Of a stretch of DNA of 64,000 nt, positions 44,386-56,627 are shown piece after piece (position 1 is the stretch's first letter; each line of letters starts with the position of its first letter). Where the stretch lies: positions 13,467,912-13,531,911 of the forward strand of contig JAMXIF010001164.1 of NCBI GenBank assembly GCA_028583685.1, written 5' to 3'. Both the position numbers and the translations under genes were made by a program. Under the pieces are notes generated by a model that did no database searches, had not been told where the DNA came from, and saw only the letters and a list, made by a program, of their open reading frames with translations. This DNA comes from Petaurus breviceps papuanus (taxonomy: Eukaryota; Chordata; Mammalia; Diprotodontia; Petauridae).

Positions 44386-45190
44386 GATCCTGGGCCTGCT
44401 AAATCAAGACTTCTATATCGCTGACCTTATCATAAGCTAATTGTACTGATTTCAGTCTCCTTTTGCTTTTGTTCTATTCCAGACAGAGCTCATGAGATAT
44501 GACACTGTCACAGTACATGCAATGGAACACTGAAGCCTAACCTCACAAGTCTTGCCTATGGGACTTTAATTAATAGAGCTTCCTTGGTTGCTATAAAAAT
44601 CCTTCAGTAACCTGGTCCATCTTTTCAGACCTCAGAAAAATCCATTTGTTTTGGGTTCTCTGATTCATTTGCACATAAGCAAGGAGTGCTTTGGATTTTG
44701 CAGGCAATTCACACAAAACCATTGAATTCTAATCATCCATTTAATTTGTATTATCCAAGCTAATGTGTTAGGCCCAGAATTGAAAGAGGAAGTCACAAGT
44801 CAAATAAATTTTCTATTTTTTCCCTTAATCATGGTTCATCAAGCTTGACAAATCAGATACATGCTCTAGTATCATTTCTTAAATTGATAAAAAAAAAAAG
44901 TTGCTCTCTTCAGCCATTTTTGTTCCTAGTATCAAATCCAATTCTCTTTCTCTCTACAAGAAAAAAAGACTCATCTTAATGTTTAATTCTTCAGAATGAA
45001 TATCTATTTAGAAATCTCTTTTGGGAAGGCTGAACTGGAAAAGCTGCTTCTATCATCTTTATTTTTTAATGAAATTTAATAAATTTTTATCTATGCTTAT
45101 GAAAAAAATGCACTTCTCTTTAGTCACTAATATGTTAGAGATAATTCTTATTTTCACTGGGTAGAAGAGTTGGATGCCACAAGATACTGG
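44386..45190. other. Anonymous DNA
   Basis: No gene or recognised repeat. The right end is the target site of an L1 insert. Confidence 0.5.
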
Positions 45191-45206
45191 TAAAATACTT
45201 GCTGAA

Positions 45207-46011
45207 ATACCCCTACTAGGTCTGTATCCCAAAGAGATCTTTAAAAAGAGGAAAGGACCTACATGTACAAAAACATTTGTAATAACTCTTTTTGTAGTGG
45301 CAAAGTATTGTTTTGAAGGGATATCCATCAATTGGGAAATGGCTGAACAGGGTGTGATATATGAATGTAATGGAAAGCTATTGTGCTATAAAGAAATGAC
45401 AAGCAGGCAGATTTTATGGATGCCTTAAAGGATCCCCAGCAATTCTAATCCTCAGTTCAGTGCCAGTACATCCCAGAGATGTTCAATGTGAAAGGTGAGC
45501 AGGTGTGTTTCAGGAAAACCTAGAAAATGCTTACATGAACAGATGCTGAATGAAGTGGGCAGAACCAGGAGAACACTGTACACAGTAACAACAACATTGT
45601 TGGAATGATCAGCTATGGCAGACATAGCTCTTCTCAGCAATACAAGGATCCAAGACAATTGTGAAATACCTGTGATGGAAAATGCTGTCCACATCCAAAG
45701 AGAAAGAATTATGGAGTCTGCATGCATATCACAGCATACTATTTTCACTTTTTGTTTTTTTTTTAATTTCTTATGGCTTTTCCTTCTGCTCTGATTTTTC
45801 ATTCGTGAACAACATGACTACTGTGGAAATATATTTGACATGATTGTACATGTATAACCTATATCAGATTGCCTGCTGTCTTGGGGAGGGGAGAGTGGAA
45901 AGAAGGAGGAAGAAAAATTTAGACCTCAAGATCTTATGAAAAATATATGTTGAAAACAATATTTACATGTAATTGAAAAAAATAAAATATATTATATGGA
46001 AAATAAAGATG
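45207..46011 (+). mobile_element. 5'-truncated L1 LINE with a foreign 63-bp insert
   Basis: It begins at 'atacccctactaggtctgtatcccaaagag' (ORF2 C-terminus) and ends in an L1 3' UTR ('gccatgtcttggggagg'-type, 'gaaaaaataaaatat') at about 46011. The target duplication 'aaatacttgctgaa' is perfect at 45193-45206 and 46012-46025. Inside, between 'gcaggcag' and 'tttcaggaaaacctag', L1 sequence is interrupted by about 90 bp (45412-45505) not found in L1; its first 63 bp are also present at 48652-48714. Confidence 0.9.
45412..45474 (+). repeat. 63-bp segment duplicated from/to 48652-48714
   Basis: This segment, with 'ccttaaaggatccccagcaa' and 'ctaatcctcagttcagtgcc', is the same as 48652-48714 except for four substitutions. 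It lies inside an L1 copy at a place where the L1 family has no such sequence. The other copy sits in otherwise non-repetitive DNA. Confidence 0.85.
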
Positions 46012-46124
46012 AAATACTTGCTGAATTTTCAACTTTTTTTTCAAATGTGAGCTTAGCCTTCCTTCATAAATGTACAGTATCTAAAATGTGAGAGTATTAT
46101 ATTCCAGCCCTGATTAGATCACAC

Positions 46125-46400
46125 TAATTTATTCCTATGGTCAGGGTACTTTTAGAAGAGTATTGACGAGCTGGAGTCCTTCCTGTGCAGGATGACCACA
46201 GTAGTAGAAGACTGATTTACAGCACATAGGGCTCATAATAAGGTCCTGGGAATGTTTAGTCTACAAAAGTGAAGATTAAGAGGGGATGGAATAGCTGCCT
46301 TCAAGTATTTGAAGAAGTGTAATATGGAAGAAGAATTAATTTAATATTCTTGACCCCAGACGGGGAGAACTAAGACCCCATCCAAATGTGACTTTCCCTT
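46125..46400 (+). repeat. CR1/L3-like LINE fragment
   Basis: 'agagtattgacgagctggagtcc', 'gtgcaggatgaccacagtag', 'ctgggaatgtttagtctacaaaag', 'ggaatagctgccttcaagtatttgaagaag' and 'cttgaccccagacggggagaac' follow the CR1/L3 pattern ('gacaagctggagag...ggatgtttagcctggagaag...gatagctgtcttcaagtatttgaag'). Opposite strand to the fragment at 24 kb. Confidence 0.8.
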
Positions 46401-47195
46401 TCAGTTAAGGTTTGACCAAAGCCCATCCATTCTGTAAATTCAAGGAAAGAGAAAAAGCTTAAATCCACCACCAAATGAAAAAAGTTCCATGGTCTCTAGC
46501 TATTGCAATGCATTGAATCCAAGGAATCAACGTAAATCCTGAGGAATTCCCATCAATTCCATTCATTAAACATCTTAGCAAGAAAGCTTTAGTAATTACA
46601 GTGTGAATTTCCTAATAACTTTATCTGTACAATCACTTCTATGCTCTTTACCCAGAAATTCTCTGAACAATGTCTCTTTGAAAAATGACTATTAACTCAC
46701 CAAGTTTCCTCAAGAAAGAATTGTCTTTACTTTCAGAGCTTCAAGCAAATTCCTTTTCCATGACAGTTAATTTTCTCATTCTCTTTTATTCTTATTATCA
46801 TGTGTAAATTAAGTATAATATATTACAGATTATTTTTTCCACTTCAGTTAATTTACTCAATCCTTGATAGACTGAATAGGTAATGACTAGATTCCAAGAT
46901 TTTATTTTCTTTACTCTAAAATTATATTAATAATAGCCAAAGTCTTGGTCACCCCAAAGATGGGCATTGAGGGCATCAAGGATAATGTTATTTAAAGAGT
47001 CAAGGTACTATAGACTTCTTGTTGTCCTGTTTTGTTCAATAATGAGCACACATTTTTGGTTTTTGGCTGCTGTGGTAAATGTTATTAACACTGAATTTCA
47101 AGATACTAAAAGGTCCCTAAATCAGTAAACATAATGAGTTTATAGACTCATTTTTTTTTTTGAGATGGGGAGAGGAAGATCTAGATTTCTGACTC
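46401..47195. other. Anonymous DNA
   Basis: No gene or recognised repeat. Confidence 0.5.
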
Positions 47196-47199
47196 AGGA

Positions 47200-47395
47200 T
47201 CATAGATGTAGAGGTTGAAATGACCTTCAAGACCACCTAATAATACACTTTCATTTTACACAAAGGGGAACTAAGATTCAGGTTAAATGATTGCCCTTGC
47301 ACACATAGCTAGTAAATATCAGAGATTAGATTTGAATTCAGATGTTCCTGTCTTAAAATTCAGCACAGTATCCAATAGATAATACTCCAACTGAT
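47200..47395 (-). repeat. Mar1-type SINE, minus strand
   Basis: 'gatgtagaggttgaaatgaccttcaagacc', 'aaaggggaactaagattcagg', 'cccttgcacacatagctagtaa' and 'tgaattcagatgttcctg' are the reverse complement of the Mar1-type SINE. Confidence 0.75.
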
Positions 47396-47399
47396 TTCA

Positions 47400-49715
47400 T
47401 AAATGGAAGGAACTACAGAAACTTCCTCCATATATGTATATAAACTTAAAAGTTTAGAGACTTACCTTGGGTTGTGCTAGTTTATATGGTAGAGATAGTA
47501 TATATGAGAGGCAATAATTGGACTTAGGGCCTCCTCACACCAGGGACAACACTTTCTCTCCTATACAAAAATATTTCATACTCATGGTATATCAGCTTTT
47601 ATCTGTTCCCACTTGATATCACACAAAAGATAGAAATAAATTAAGTGAATTAAACTTCCACCCACAATCACTTATCCATTAAATTTGTTGGGTACTTGTT
47701 TAGTTAAGGAAATGTTCAGTGTTTCCCAGATGGCATCTACATTTCCATTTATTTCATAGGAGAAGATTCCTATTGTCCAGAGAGGGGAGGTTGTCTTCAC
47801 CATAGTGAAAAGAAAGATTAATGAGAAAATCACACCCATACTATCTTTTAGCAAATGTTCCAAGGGAGTCATTCTAGTGTCTTGGTCTTGTGAAAGACTA
47901 TCGACTTTTGATTAAGTTCCCTATGAGATGGATAATCCTGTCTTTAGCATTCTTGAATGCTTGTTTCTACTGTTTTTGCTTTACTATCTCAGTCTAAGAT
48001 ACTGAGAGTCCTTCAGGCATGGCCTGCTTTGAATCACTGTTTTTGATGGAGTCATTGTATTTAGTCTCCACAGGCACACTGAACCAAAATGCCTTCCTTT
48101 GCTCTCTGGAACAAGACCCAGCTTGGCTCTCCACAATATTCTCTTTTGCTGTCATAACATCTTTCATTTAAAATAAAGACTTTTCCTCTCTTTGCATCTT
48201 CTTCCTCCAGTGCCAACATGTTAGCAATTAAGTTGAACTACAGTTGTAATGCTAAGTACAAAAACACTAAACCCATCCTACTTACCACAGGGGGATTTCT
48301 AGATACCCCTAATCCCTGCATCTCATTTTGTATCCCCTTCTCCAAATCCACATGTATGTTCATTTCTGAAGTATGGCATATCTAGCAGTCCCACATTCCC
48401 AGCCAAACCTCCTTTGCCTGAACTCACTGGGATTTCTCTGTACTCTCTGTCTTGTTTCAACTTTAAAACCACCAATTCCAAAGAGCTGATTGAGCTTCCA
48501 GAGCTTGGACTCATTCTCTTCCCTCAGTTAATGCTATCCTGCACCTGACTCTGATTAGAAATTCAGGGGAATAGTCCAACTTTCCATTGGTAACACACAC
48601 TTTTTGAAGGGAAGAATCTGCCTTCCAAAAATGGGCCATGTTTCAGACAGGTTTTATGGATGACTTAAAGGATCCCCAGCAAATCTAATCCTCAATTCAG
48701 TGCCAGCACATCCCTGATATCTTCAGTGGCATGAACCTGAGGCTCTTATTAATGGAAGTTTGGTTTTTAATAAGTGGCAAGGGCTCGTTGGAGAACTGGA
48801 AGCAAAAAGAAAAGCACATCTGTCTTTGGTCGACAATCTAACTGAAGGAGTGTGGTATGCTCCTTCTGGGGATGCTAGCATGCTTACATGAGTGCCAGGC
48901 AGGCAGAACTAACAAATAGATGGGGAGGTAAAAAGCACTTTAAAATACAATATAAATGATGCTGAAGATTAAATAGCTTGGTTCTACAATTGAATTCTGA
49001 ACTTTTACCAAGAAAACAAAATATTCTTTCCAAAGTCCAAATCAGGTCTTTCCTGTTATTGGCCCTGCTAGCATCTGCTTCTGTGTGGAAGAGCTGATCT
49101 GACAAGATACTCATTTTACTATATTTTAAACATAAACCTTTATCAACGATGAATACAGTTAGTAACTTTCAGGAGCTCTATTGCCCCAGTTAGAAAGCTT
49201 TTCTGGGAAAGGGAAGGGAGTAATCTCAAAGAATTTACTCCATTTTGCAGCATCATAGTTCCATTTTCCATTCACCATTTATTTTGAAAACTATTGTAGT
49301 ATAACAACATGATGTTTTCTTTTCACTCTGTAGATTACTTTAGGATGATGCCAATTTGTTCCCATGGAAATCCTGGTTGAGTAATGTCCTTTGGGAAAAG
49401 GTCAAGTTGCTACAGTCCCCTGACTTGAGTTCTTGACCATAGGCAGCCTTAGTTCTTAAGGTGCAGGGACAAGAAAACCACTTTTCCCCATAAAAAAATA
49501 AAATTATTTAAAAGTCATGCAACATTGTAGGAGATGAGCAACAAATCCCATTGATGCCAGTGAAGAAGAAGTTGCAGTGACTTCTGAGGACAACAGTTTC
49601 AGTGTGTGAAATGAGAGGACTAAGGCACATCCCAGACTGCAGGATTCCTATTAGCAAAGGACCTTAAGAATTGGAATTTGAAGATCAGTTAATTCTTTTT
49701 AAATATGAAGAAACT
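47400..49715. other. Largely repeat-free DNA
   Basis: No recognised repeat over 2.3 kb except the 63-bp segment at 48652-48714. Short open frames (up to 76 residues) show no domain. Composition is less AT-biased than the flanks. It may hold non-coding conserved DNA but nothing specific can be named. Confidence 0.45.
48652..48714 (+). repeat. Second copy of the 63-bp duplicated segment
   Basis: See 45412-45474. Here the segment ('acttaaaggatccccagcaa', 'ctaatcctcaattcagtgcc') is embedded in non-repetitive sequence, so this location is the likelier source. It is in the same orientation, 3.24 kb downstream of the L1-embedded copy. Confidence 0.85.
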
Positions 49716-49719
49716 GATT

Positions 49720-49922
49720 TAGAGAGCTCACTAGGAATATAAGGTCATATATTGAAGGATGAAAGCAACTTCCGAGTTGATCTAGTCAGTCCCCATTGTT
49801 TTACAAATAAGGAGACTGAAGTCTAGGGATTTTAAACTATTTGCCCGAGATAGGTAAGTTCTAAGTGTGTTCTGATTCCTAAATCCTCTAAATCCAAGGT
49901 CAATGATCTTACTTAGTGAAAT
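49720..49922 (-). repeat. Mar1-type SINE, minus strand
   Basis: 'gaaagcaacttccgagttgatctagtcag', 'cccattgttttacaaataagg', 'gagactgaagtctagggatt' and 'ctgattcctaaatcctc' are the reverse complement of the Mar1-type SINE. Confidence 0.7.
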
Positions 49923-49924
49923 AA

Positions 49925-51170
49925 CTAGTCAGGCAACATAGCTAGTATAAAGAGTGAACACTGAAACCAACAATATTTTGACTCCAAATATGTTACCATT
50001 TCCATGATGGCAGTGTTGTTATTCATGCTGGAATATATTTCAATGGATTTGTACAAGCTTTGCTTTAGCTTACCGAAAATTTGTTCCATTACTGTAGCCT
50101 GTTTTTATAAGTCTTTGGACTCAGAGTTTAAAAGATGAAAAGATAAATTACATAAGATTCATGGAAACATTCATATTGTTTTACTACTTAAGCTCCCTCT
50201 CTGGACTTGTCCTTTCAAGTTGAAGCCCATGGGATGTCAGATTTACCAAGGCTTCTTAAACCAGTCAGAAATTATGGTATAATATGAGAAAATATACAAT
50301 TTTATGTTTCTAAATCCATTTCCACAGCCTTTCTCTAAAGGTAACTTTTCACAATCCTAACTATAAAAGACAATTCAACACAGAAAGATAAATTGAAGGA
50401 ACTCCTAGTAAGAAATTGGCACATATAATTTTAAAATTTTAAATTTTAAAATCATAGAAAATTCATCTTTTATGATTAGAGAGTTAATTAGCTATATTTT
50501 TTTCTCTTGGATATTGTTTATCTAAGTATAATCCTTATGATATTTTCAGCTCCACACATACTAAAATTGCAATCATTTTTTTATCTAATAGGATGATTTC
50601 TTTGTTTCTTTTTTTGTAATGGCCTAGGTCTAATCTAAATAGTTACTTAAAAGGATATGTATCATTCTATATATAAGCAATTTCTGGAGAAAGAATCGTG
50701 TTCTTGTGGGCAAAACAACATTTTAAATAAAACATACATACAGAAGATACTGAGTCAACCAAATTGATTTTAATGCACCTGTACAATTCTGGTCAAAAAC
50801 ATTACACAAATGAGGGCAGAAATGTTCAAAAAACTTCCAGTAATGAAATACATGTTGAAAATAGTCAAAGAAGCAAAGCTTAGACAGCAAAACAAAGGAA
50901 AGAACAATTTGCAAAATTGTCCAAAAAAGATGAATGACAAATGAGGAATTCCATAGAAGGTAGCCATGTATATATATGTGATGTGTGTAGAGTCAATAAA
51001 ACATTAAAAAAATGCCATCTGGGTAATATCGATAGGAGAATATAATAAACATGAATTTCTCTAATGCATACCTTCTAACAAATTGAATACCATAAAAAAA
51101 TCACAGAATCTAACCAGTCAGTCCAAAATCCTTAGAATGATCCAATGCTCTAGAGATAAAGCCAGAAATA
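49925..51170. other. Anonymous AT-rich DNA
   Basis: No gene or recognised repeat. Minus-strand frames at 50723-50967 are hydrophobic by composition only. Confidence 0.45.
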
Positions 51171-51174
51171 AGGG

Positions 51175-51358
51175 AGATAGTCAGACACTGAATCAGGAAC
51201 ACGTGGGTACAACTCTCACCTCTGACATACAATTTTTAAACATCAGCCAGTCACTGAACCCCTCTCAACTTCAGTATCCTTATTTTTAAAATGAGGGAGT
51301 TGGACAAAATGGCCACAACATTCCTTCCTTGTCTAAGTCTATGATACATGATATAATT
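51175..51358 (+). repeat. Mar1-type SINE
   Basis: 'atagtcagacactgaatcagg', 'cagccagtcactgaacccctctcaacttcag' and 'gagggagttggacaaaatggccacaacattccttcc' follow the Mar1 order with its 'gttggactagatgg' tail. Confidence 0.7.
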
Positions 51359-51359
51359 A

Positions 51360-52255
51360 CCAGTCATTTGTACAAAACTGGAAAGAGCAAGTATGAAAGC
51401 TTTAATTCCATTAATCAGCAAGTATGATCTTCCTTAATGAGTAATGGTCAAAATTAAATATAAACATGCATATCTCATTTTCTGGTTCAGTATCTACGTT
51501 ATTCTCCCTAACTGTGGGTTTACACTGAGACACTACTCTTGGCACTCTTCTCATCTCTCTGTATACTTTCTTACACATTGACTCTATTAACAACAACAAG
51601 CTTTATTATCATCTCTATGCAAGGGACTAAGAGTTCTAGCTCTAATCTTTCCAATGAATTTTGGTCTTCCATCACCAACTGTTTACTAGAGATTATGAAC
51701 TGGGATGATACATAGACATATCAAATTCTCTTGTCTAGAGAAGAAGCCACTATCTTCCCCTAAAGCCCACACTTCTTTAAAAATGTTTCTTTCAAATACA
51801 CCTCCAATTTTCAGTGATCCAGCTTTTAAACAGTGTCTAGTCGCCTCATTCTCCCTCTCACCACTTATCTAATAAGTTTCCACCAGATGCCTTTCCTATT
51901 GCCACATTACCTTTTACACCCCTGACACAAAAGTGAACCAAACAATTGTCAGTAGAGAAACTGATAAATCCAAAGAGAGAAGCAAAAATAGAAAGACTTG
52001 ATAAAAAGAAATAGAAAATCATACTTGAAATCAATTCAAGGACTTTGGCCTAAGTGATGGTGGTGGAGATGAGATCAGTGGCTTTTTATTTCCATCAAAA
52101 TAGGGAGAAGAAAATTATTGTTAGGTACAAAGAATCAAGATAAAATAGGAAGGGGAACAAGAGTCAATAGAAAATGGAAAGGGGAAAACAAAAGCAAACA
52201 AGCAAAAAAAAAAGGCTATCAACCTTAAATGTTAAAAGATAAAATGATCAAATAT
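51360..52255. other. Anonymous DNA
   Basis: No gene. The right part (52060-52255) is A/G-rich like an L1 spacer and may be the left end of the following L1 fragment. Confidence 0.4.
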
Positions 52256-52259
52256 AGTA

Positions 52260-53294
52260 GAACAGAGGGGCAGAATGGATAAGAATATGAAATCCATCAA
52301 TTCACTGCAAACCAGAAACATCTAAAAACAAAGACATATATAGTAGAAACGAAAAGTTCTAACAGCATTTACTATTCATTAGTTGGGTCCCAAGTCTCTA
52401 AAGTTATATTCAAACCACCAAAGTAAAAAAAAAAATCACACTTTCCTGAGATTATCAAGGACATGACATTATGCTTAAAGGTATCACTGACAAGAAATAT
52501 CAGAATTAAAGGTATATGTACTCAAATACATAGCAATTAAATTAACAAGGAGAAAAAAAACTGATTTGTAAAAAAAAAATTCCTATATTATAAATACAAT
52601 TTTTATTAGAAACTTTACTATTACCCTCTGAATTAGTTAAAATCTTTAAAAATACAAGCAGAAAGGAAACTACAGACTAGAACAAACTGTTGGAGAAGTT
52701 AAAGCTTTAAGAATTAGGGAGTATTCTGAATGTAAAAAAGACCATTATATAATATCTTCACAGGACTAAACCTTTGCTCAAGCACACCAAAATTACAAAT
52801 ATATGCAAGCAGGTAAAGACATTAAATGTATTTTATAGATCACAACATAATAATAAGAATAATACAAGAAACAGAAACAAAAATTATAGGCATGAAGACT
52901 TAAAAAAAAAACTTTGATGAACAGGTCAAATAACAAATCACAGGAACAATAACTGTGAAAGAAAATGAGCAAAATGAAGAAATATCAGCATTTGTAAAAT
53001 ATAGCTGAAGCAGTCTATACACACATGCATGTACATACATGATACATGTATGTACACATGTGTGTTTACATATTTAGAAAGAATGCATCAACACAACAGG
53101 AAAAGGGAAGCTTATGGCACTGAATATGCAAACTGAAAAATAAACAAGTGAATCAATAAATTAACAAACTTAAGAGAATGAGAGAAAAAGAATTATTTTT
53201 TTAAAAAGGAAGGAAAAGAAATATGCCTCTATTCCGATTCAAATAATTAGCTTTTGGTTTTGAGAGAGAGAGATAGACAGACAGACAGACAGAT

Positions 53295-53346
<52 letters not shown>

Positions 53347-53500
53347 CAAAGAAATACTGAGAAAACAACCAAGGCTAATTTGTTAAAAAGATTAATACAT
53401 TCTGAACACATATTTAAACTGATTAATAAAGGGAGATAGTTCAAATAACTAAAAGTAATACCAAAATGCAAAAGAGGAAACTATAACAAAAGAGATATAG
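52260..53500 (+). pseudogene. Old L1 fragment (ORF2 endonuclease region)
   Basis: Highly diverged L1 sequence in plus orientation: 'gcttaaaggtatcactgac', 'ttaaaggtatatgtactcaaatacatagc', 'gatcacaacataataa', 'caggtcaaataacaaatcacaggaacaat', 'gaaagaaaatgagcaaaatgaagaaat' and 'ggcactgaatatgcaaactg' parallel EN-region text at 8100-8950. All frames are broken, and a (GATA)n array has grown within it. Divergence is much greater than in the 5.2-kb or 60.6-kb copies. Confidence 0.55.
53262..53346. repeat. (GATA)n/(GACA)n microsatellite
   Basis: 'gagagaga' leads into GACA units and then about 13 GATA units. Second (GATA)n array of the window. The minus-strand frame here is a translation artefact. Confidence 0.97.
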
Positions 53501-53533
53501 GTATTTAATAAACGTTTATTGATTGACTGATAC

Positions 53534-54061
53534 TGTGTGGGATGCAGAGACCCTGACCCAAACTGACTACTCAGAGACTTCTCAAAGTGAAGGTAGTTTT
53601 ATTAGAATCCTGCAAGAAGCGGGCAGTCCAATCTCTGGTATAGCACTGAGAGAGGGGAGGCCGACGAACAGAAGCAGAAACTGGGTTAAATAAGCAAGGG
53701 TTACCCACCCCTCCCAAATATTAACCTAATTATTTCTAATGAGGCTCTAATTTTGTTAGATAACATACATAATACATGAGGTCCACTACACAAGCGAAGT
53801 AACAACCTCAGAATACTGAACCACCTTCAGTCCAACCTAGATGTGTCCTTATCTGGGCCTGAGTGTCCCAAGGCAGCTGTCTACTTTCTGATTGGTCAAA
53901 TCCACCTGCTGCTGCCAACATTACTTCATTTTTAGTATTATCTAGGAGTTCTCTGGGAACTCAAACTTATTCCCAAGGCTAATGTCTGATACTTTTTGTC
54001 AGTAGTCTTGTTTCAGCAATTCTTGCAGTTCTATAGAAACTTAACCCTTTGCTACCTCTCA
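53534..54061 (-). mobile_element. Solo LTR fossil, minus strand
   Basis: On the minus strand it starts TGAGAGGTAGCAAAGGG, carries a polyadenylation signal in 'gattctaataaaactacc', then 'ggtcagggtctctgcatccc' and ends in ACA, giving the TG...CA frame of an LTR of about 528 bp. The arrangement fits a class I or II retroviral LTR. No partner LTR or internal region was seen. It is fairly well preserved compared with other LTRs here. Confidence 0.7.
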
Positions 54062-54640
54062 ACTACCATTCCTTTCCCCAAACTAAAAACACTTCTAATT
54101 TGGTCTCAATAGTTAATCCAGTCAATTGTATTAATACTCAATAGCTCTTACATTACCTTGAAATACACAATGATTTATATACATATATATGTATATATAT
54201 GTATGTATATATGTATATATGTGTGTATATATATATATGTGGAAGCAATATTGAACTTAGTTACAAAATATAAGGAAGTAATAAGAACGTATATAGGATG
54301 TTCAGAATGGGGAAACCACTGCAAGTCATCTCTCACAATTTTAAATAGGTCAATATTCAATTCTATAAGAGGAAAGTCTAGAATCTAAAGAAAATTCATG
54401 ATCATCTGCAAAATAATAGATATTCAAAGCAATACAACATGAAGTTCAGTAAATCTTAAGGAAAAAAATAATAAAATTGATTACGAAGTAAAATACTAAA
54501 GGACTTAACTATAGGCAAAACAAAACAATAAATAAAAACCCTCACCCCAGTCCACAGAGATTGGATACCATGAAAATTTTAAGCATCAACTAATACCTGG
54601 AATTCAAAAATTATTCTTGAAACTTGGGAAAGGACAGGAT
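54062..54640. other. Anonymous DNA with a TATG/TA array
   Basis: A (TATG)n/(TA)n tract lies at 54177-54240. The rest is AT-rich without recognised repeat; it may include diverged L1. Confidence 0.45.
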
Positions 54641-54887
54641 TCTAGGAAGATGGTGTACTATGGCAAGAAATAACAGGCTCTGCAAATTTCTCTCACAAAC
54701 GAGGAAAAATATCAGCTCCAAGTCAACTTTTAGTGGGAGAAATAATTAAAAGTCAGTGTAAAGAAACTGTCCTTCGAAGACAACTTGGGAGGACCTTAAG
54801 GGGAAAAAAAAAAACTAATCTCCAAAGTAAAATTTGGCTCAATTGAAATATAAACACCTCCAGGCCAACTCTGCTAAATCAACAAAC

Positions 54888-54905
54888 TGGGGGGGGGGGG
54901 GGAGG
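54888..54905. repeat. Poly-G run in the L1 5' UTR
   Basis: About 15 G in a row within 'aacaaactgggg...ggaggaggtc'. G-runs of this size are mutation-prone and could form a quadruplex-like structure. Confidence 0.9.
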
Positions 54906-55414
54906 AGGTCACTAGGGAAGGGAGGAGGGGAGTGGGGTCAGGTAACAGCCTAAAGCTTCAGGAACTTTCACCAGATTGTGTAGGAGTTAGTTGAGTAGGG
55001 CAAAACTGAAGGACCTCCACTGTGGTGGTATACCAGGTCCAGTTATGCTGACCAGGTATGGTCCCAGGAAAGGAGAGAGTACATGCCTGGTGAGTGCAGT
55101 AGCAGACAAATGTGGACCCTGATGGCTGTGGGCACTTGCAGGAGGGCTGAGTCACTGATTTTGATTCCAGATCAGAGAGGTAAACTGAAATTTGAAACCA
55201 AGGTAAGGACTTCAGGGAGCAAGAGCATTTTCAGTGACAGCGTGATGGGGGGCCTTAGCAATGGCATAGGGGCAGAGAGGAGTGCTGAGGTCAAACCCCT
55301 AGACAAAGTGCTGGGGAAAAAAAAGAATGAAAAATCTGAAGCCTAAGACATCATCCCCTATACCTCAGGACTAAAAACTGACTATAATAATAAGCCACTT
55401 AAAAAAGTAATGAA

Positions 55415-55572
55415 TTGGGGTGACTAGGTGGCACAGTGAATAGAGCACTGGCCCTTGAGTCAGGAGGACCTGAGTTCAAATTTGACCTCAGACACTTAAC
55501 ACTTAACTAGCTGTGTGACCTTAGGCAAGTGACTTAACCCCAACTGCCCTCCAAAAAAAGAAAAAAAAATAA
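55415..55572 (+). repeat. SINE-B inserted in L1 5' UTR
   Basis: 'ggtgactaggtggcacagtg' through 'cttaaccccaactgccc' plus A-tail. Flanks 'taatgaat' (55408-55415 side) and 'taatgaat' (right of the A-tail near 55570) fit a short target duplication. Well preserved. Confidence 0.9.
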
Positions 55573-55649
55573 TGAATAAGTAAAGGAGAAAGAACCTAAC
55601 CATAGATAATTAATATGGGGATAAAGAAGATCTGAGTTCATACTCAGAA

Positions 55650-56495
55650 GATAGCGAAATTTTTTAAAAAGGTACTCCTACTTCAAAGGAAAATGTCAAA
55701 CCCAAAAAGAGCTCTTGGAAGAGCTTAAGAAAGATTTTAAAAATCAAATAAGAGAGGTTGAGGGAAAAATTAGGGGAAAAAAACATGGGCAATCCTCCAA
55801 AAAATGAATTAAAGTATGAAAAGAAACTCGACCAATTGAAAAAAAAAGATCCAAAAACATTTTTAAAAGAAAATAACTTCTTAAAAACTAGAATTGGACA
55901 AAGGTAAACTAATGATATTATAAGACACCAAGAAATAGTTTTAAAAATCAAAAGAATGAAAAAATAGTAATGAATGGGATATATCCCATCAGAAAAATAA
56001 CTAATTTAGAGAAGAGACTGAAGAGAAATAATATAATAATTGTTAGACTACTTGAAAGTTATGATTTTTAAAGAGTCTAAAAATGATATTACAAGAAATT
56101 ATTAAGGAGAATTGCCTTGAAGTTCTAGAATAAATGGTAAAAGAAAAATAGAAAAAAAAATCCATCAACCAACACCTAAAAAGGATCCTAAGAAGAAAAC
56201 TCGTAAGAACATCATAGCCAAGTTTCAAAACTCCCAGGTTAAAGAGAAAATACTACAAGCAAGAAGAAAAAAAAAAACAATTTAAGTAATGTGGAGCTAC
56301 AATCAAGATAGCACAAGATCTAGCAGTTTCTGCATTAAAAGACTGTATAATCTTGAATGAAAAGATAAAGGACATTTAATGAATTGAAAGACTTTCAGGT
56401 ATTTGTGTCAAAAAGACCAGGACTCAATAGAAAATCTTATATATGAGATCCAAGAGAAATAAAAGGTAAATATTAAAGAGGAAATATAAGAGACT
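55650..56495 (+). pseudogene. L1 ORF1 remnant
   Basis: 'KRALLEELKKDFKNQIREVE'-like coiled-coil text occurs near 55705-55760 and aligns with AFLEELKKDFKSQI of the 5.2-kb copy. The RNA-binding C-terminus is only faintly visible ('gacatttaatgaattgaaagactttcagg'). Stops and frameshifts are frequent. Not functional. Confidence 0.6.
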
Positions 56496-56627
56496 CAATA
56501 AGGTCAAATTGATTACTTCTTATATGGGAAAATGCTATAGGCACTCTTAATGTTATCATTATTTAGACAGTTTGAAAGAGCATACATACATAGAAGGCTT
56601 AGTATTGAGAAGAGTAAGATGGGAATG

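Noticed and set aside
48323-48514. 63-residue minus-strand frame with mixed composition
   Set aside because: It looks less repetitive than most, but it is short, has no recognisable domain and no supporting context, so it is not listed as a gene.
50723-50967. Hydrophobic minus-strand frames resembling membrane segments
   Set aside because: Phe/Leu/Ile richness follows from the A-rich plus strand; the two frames overlap in different phases and show no family motif.
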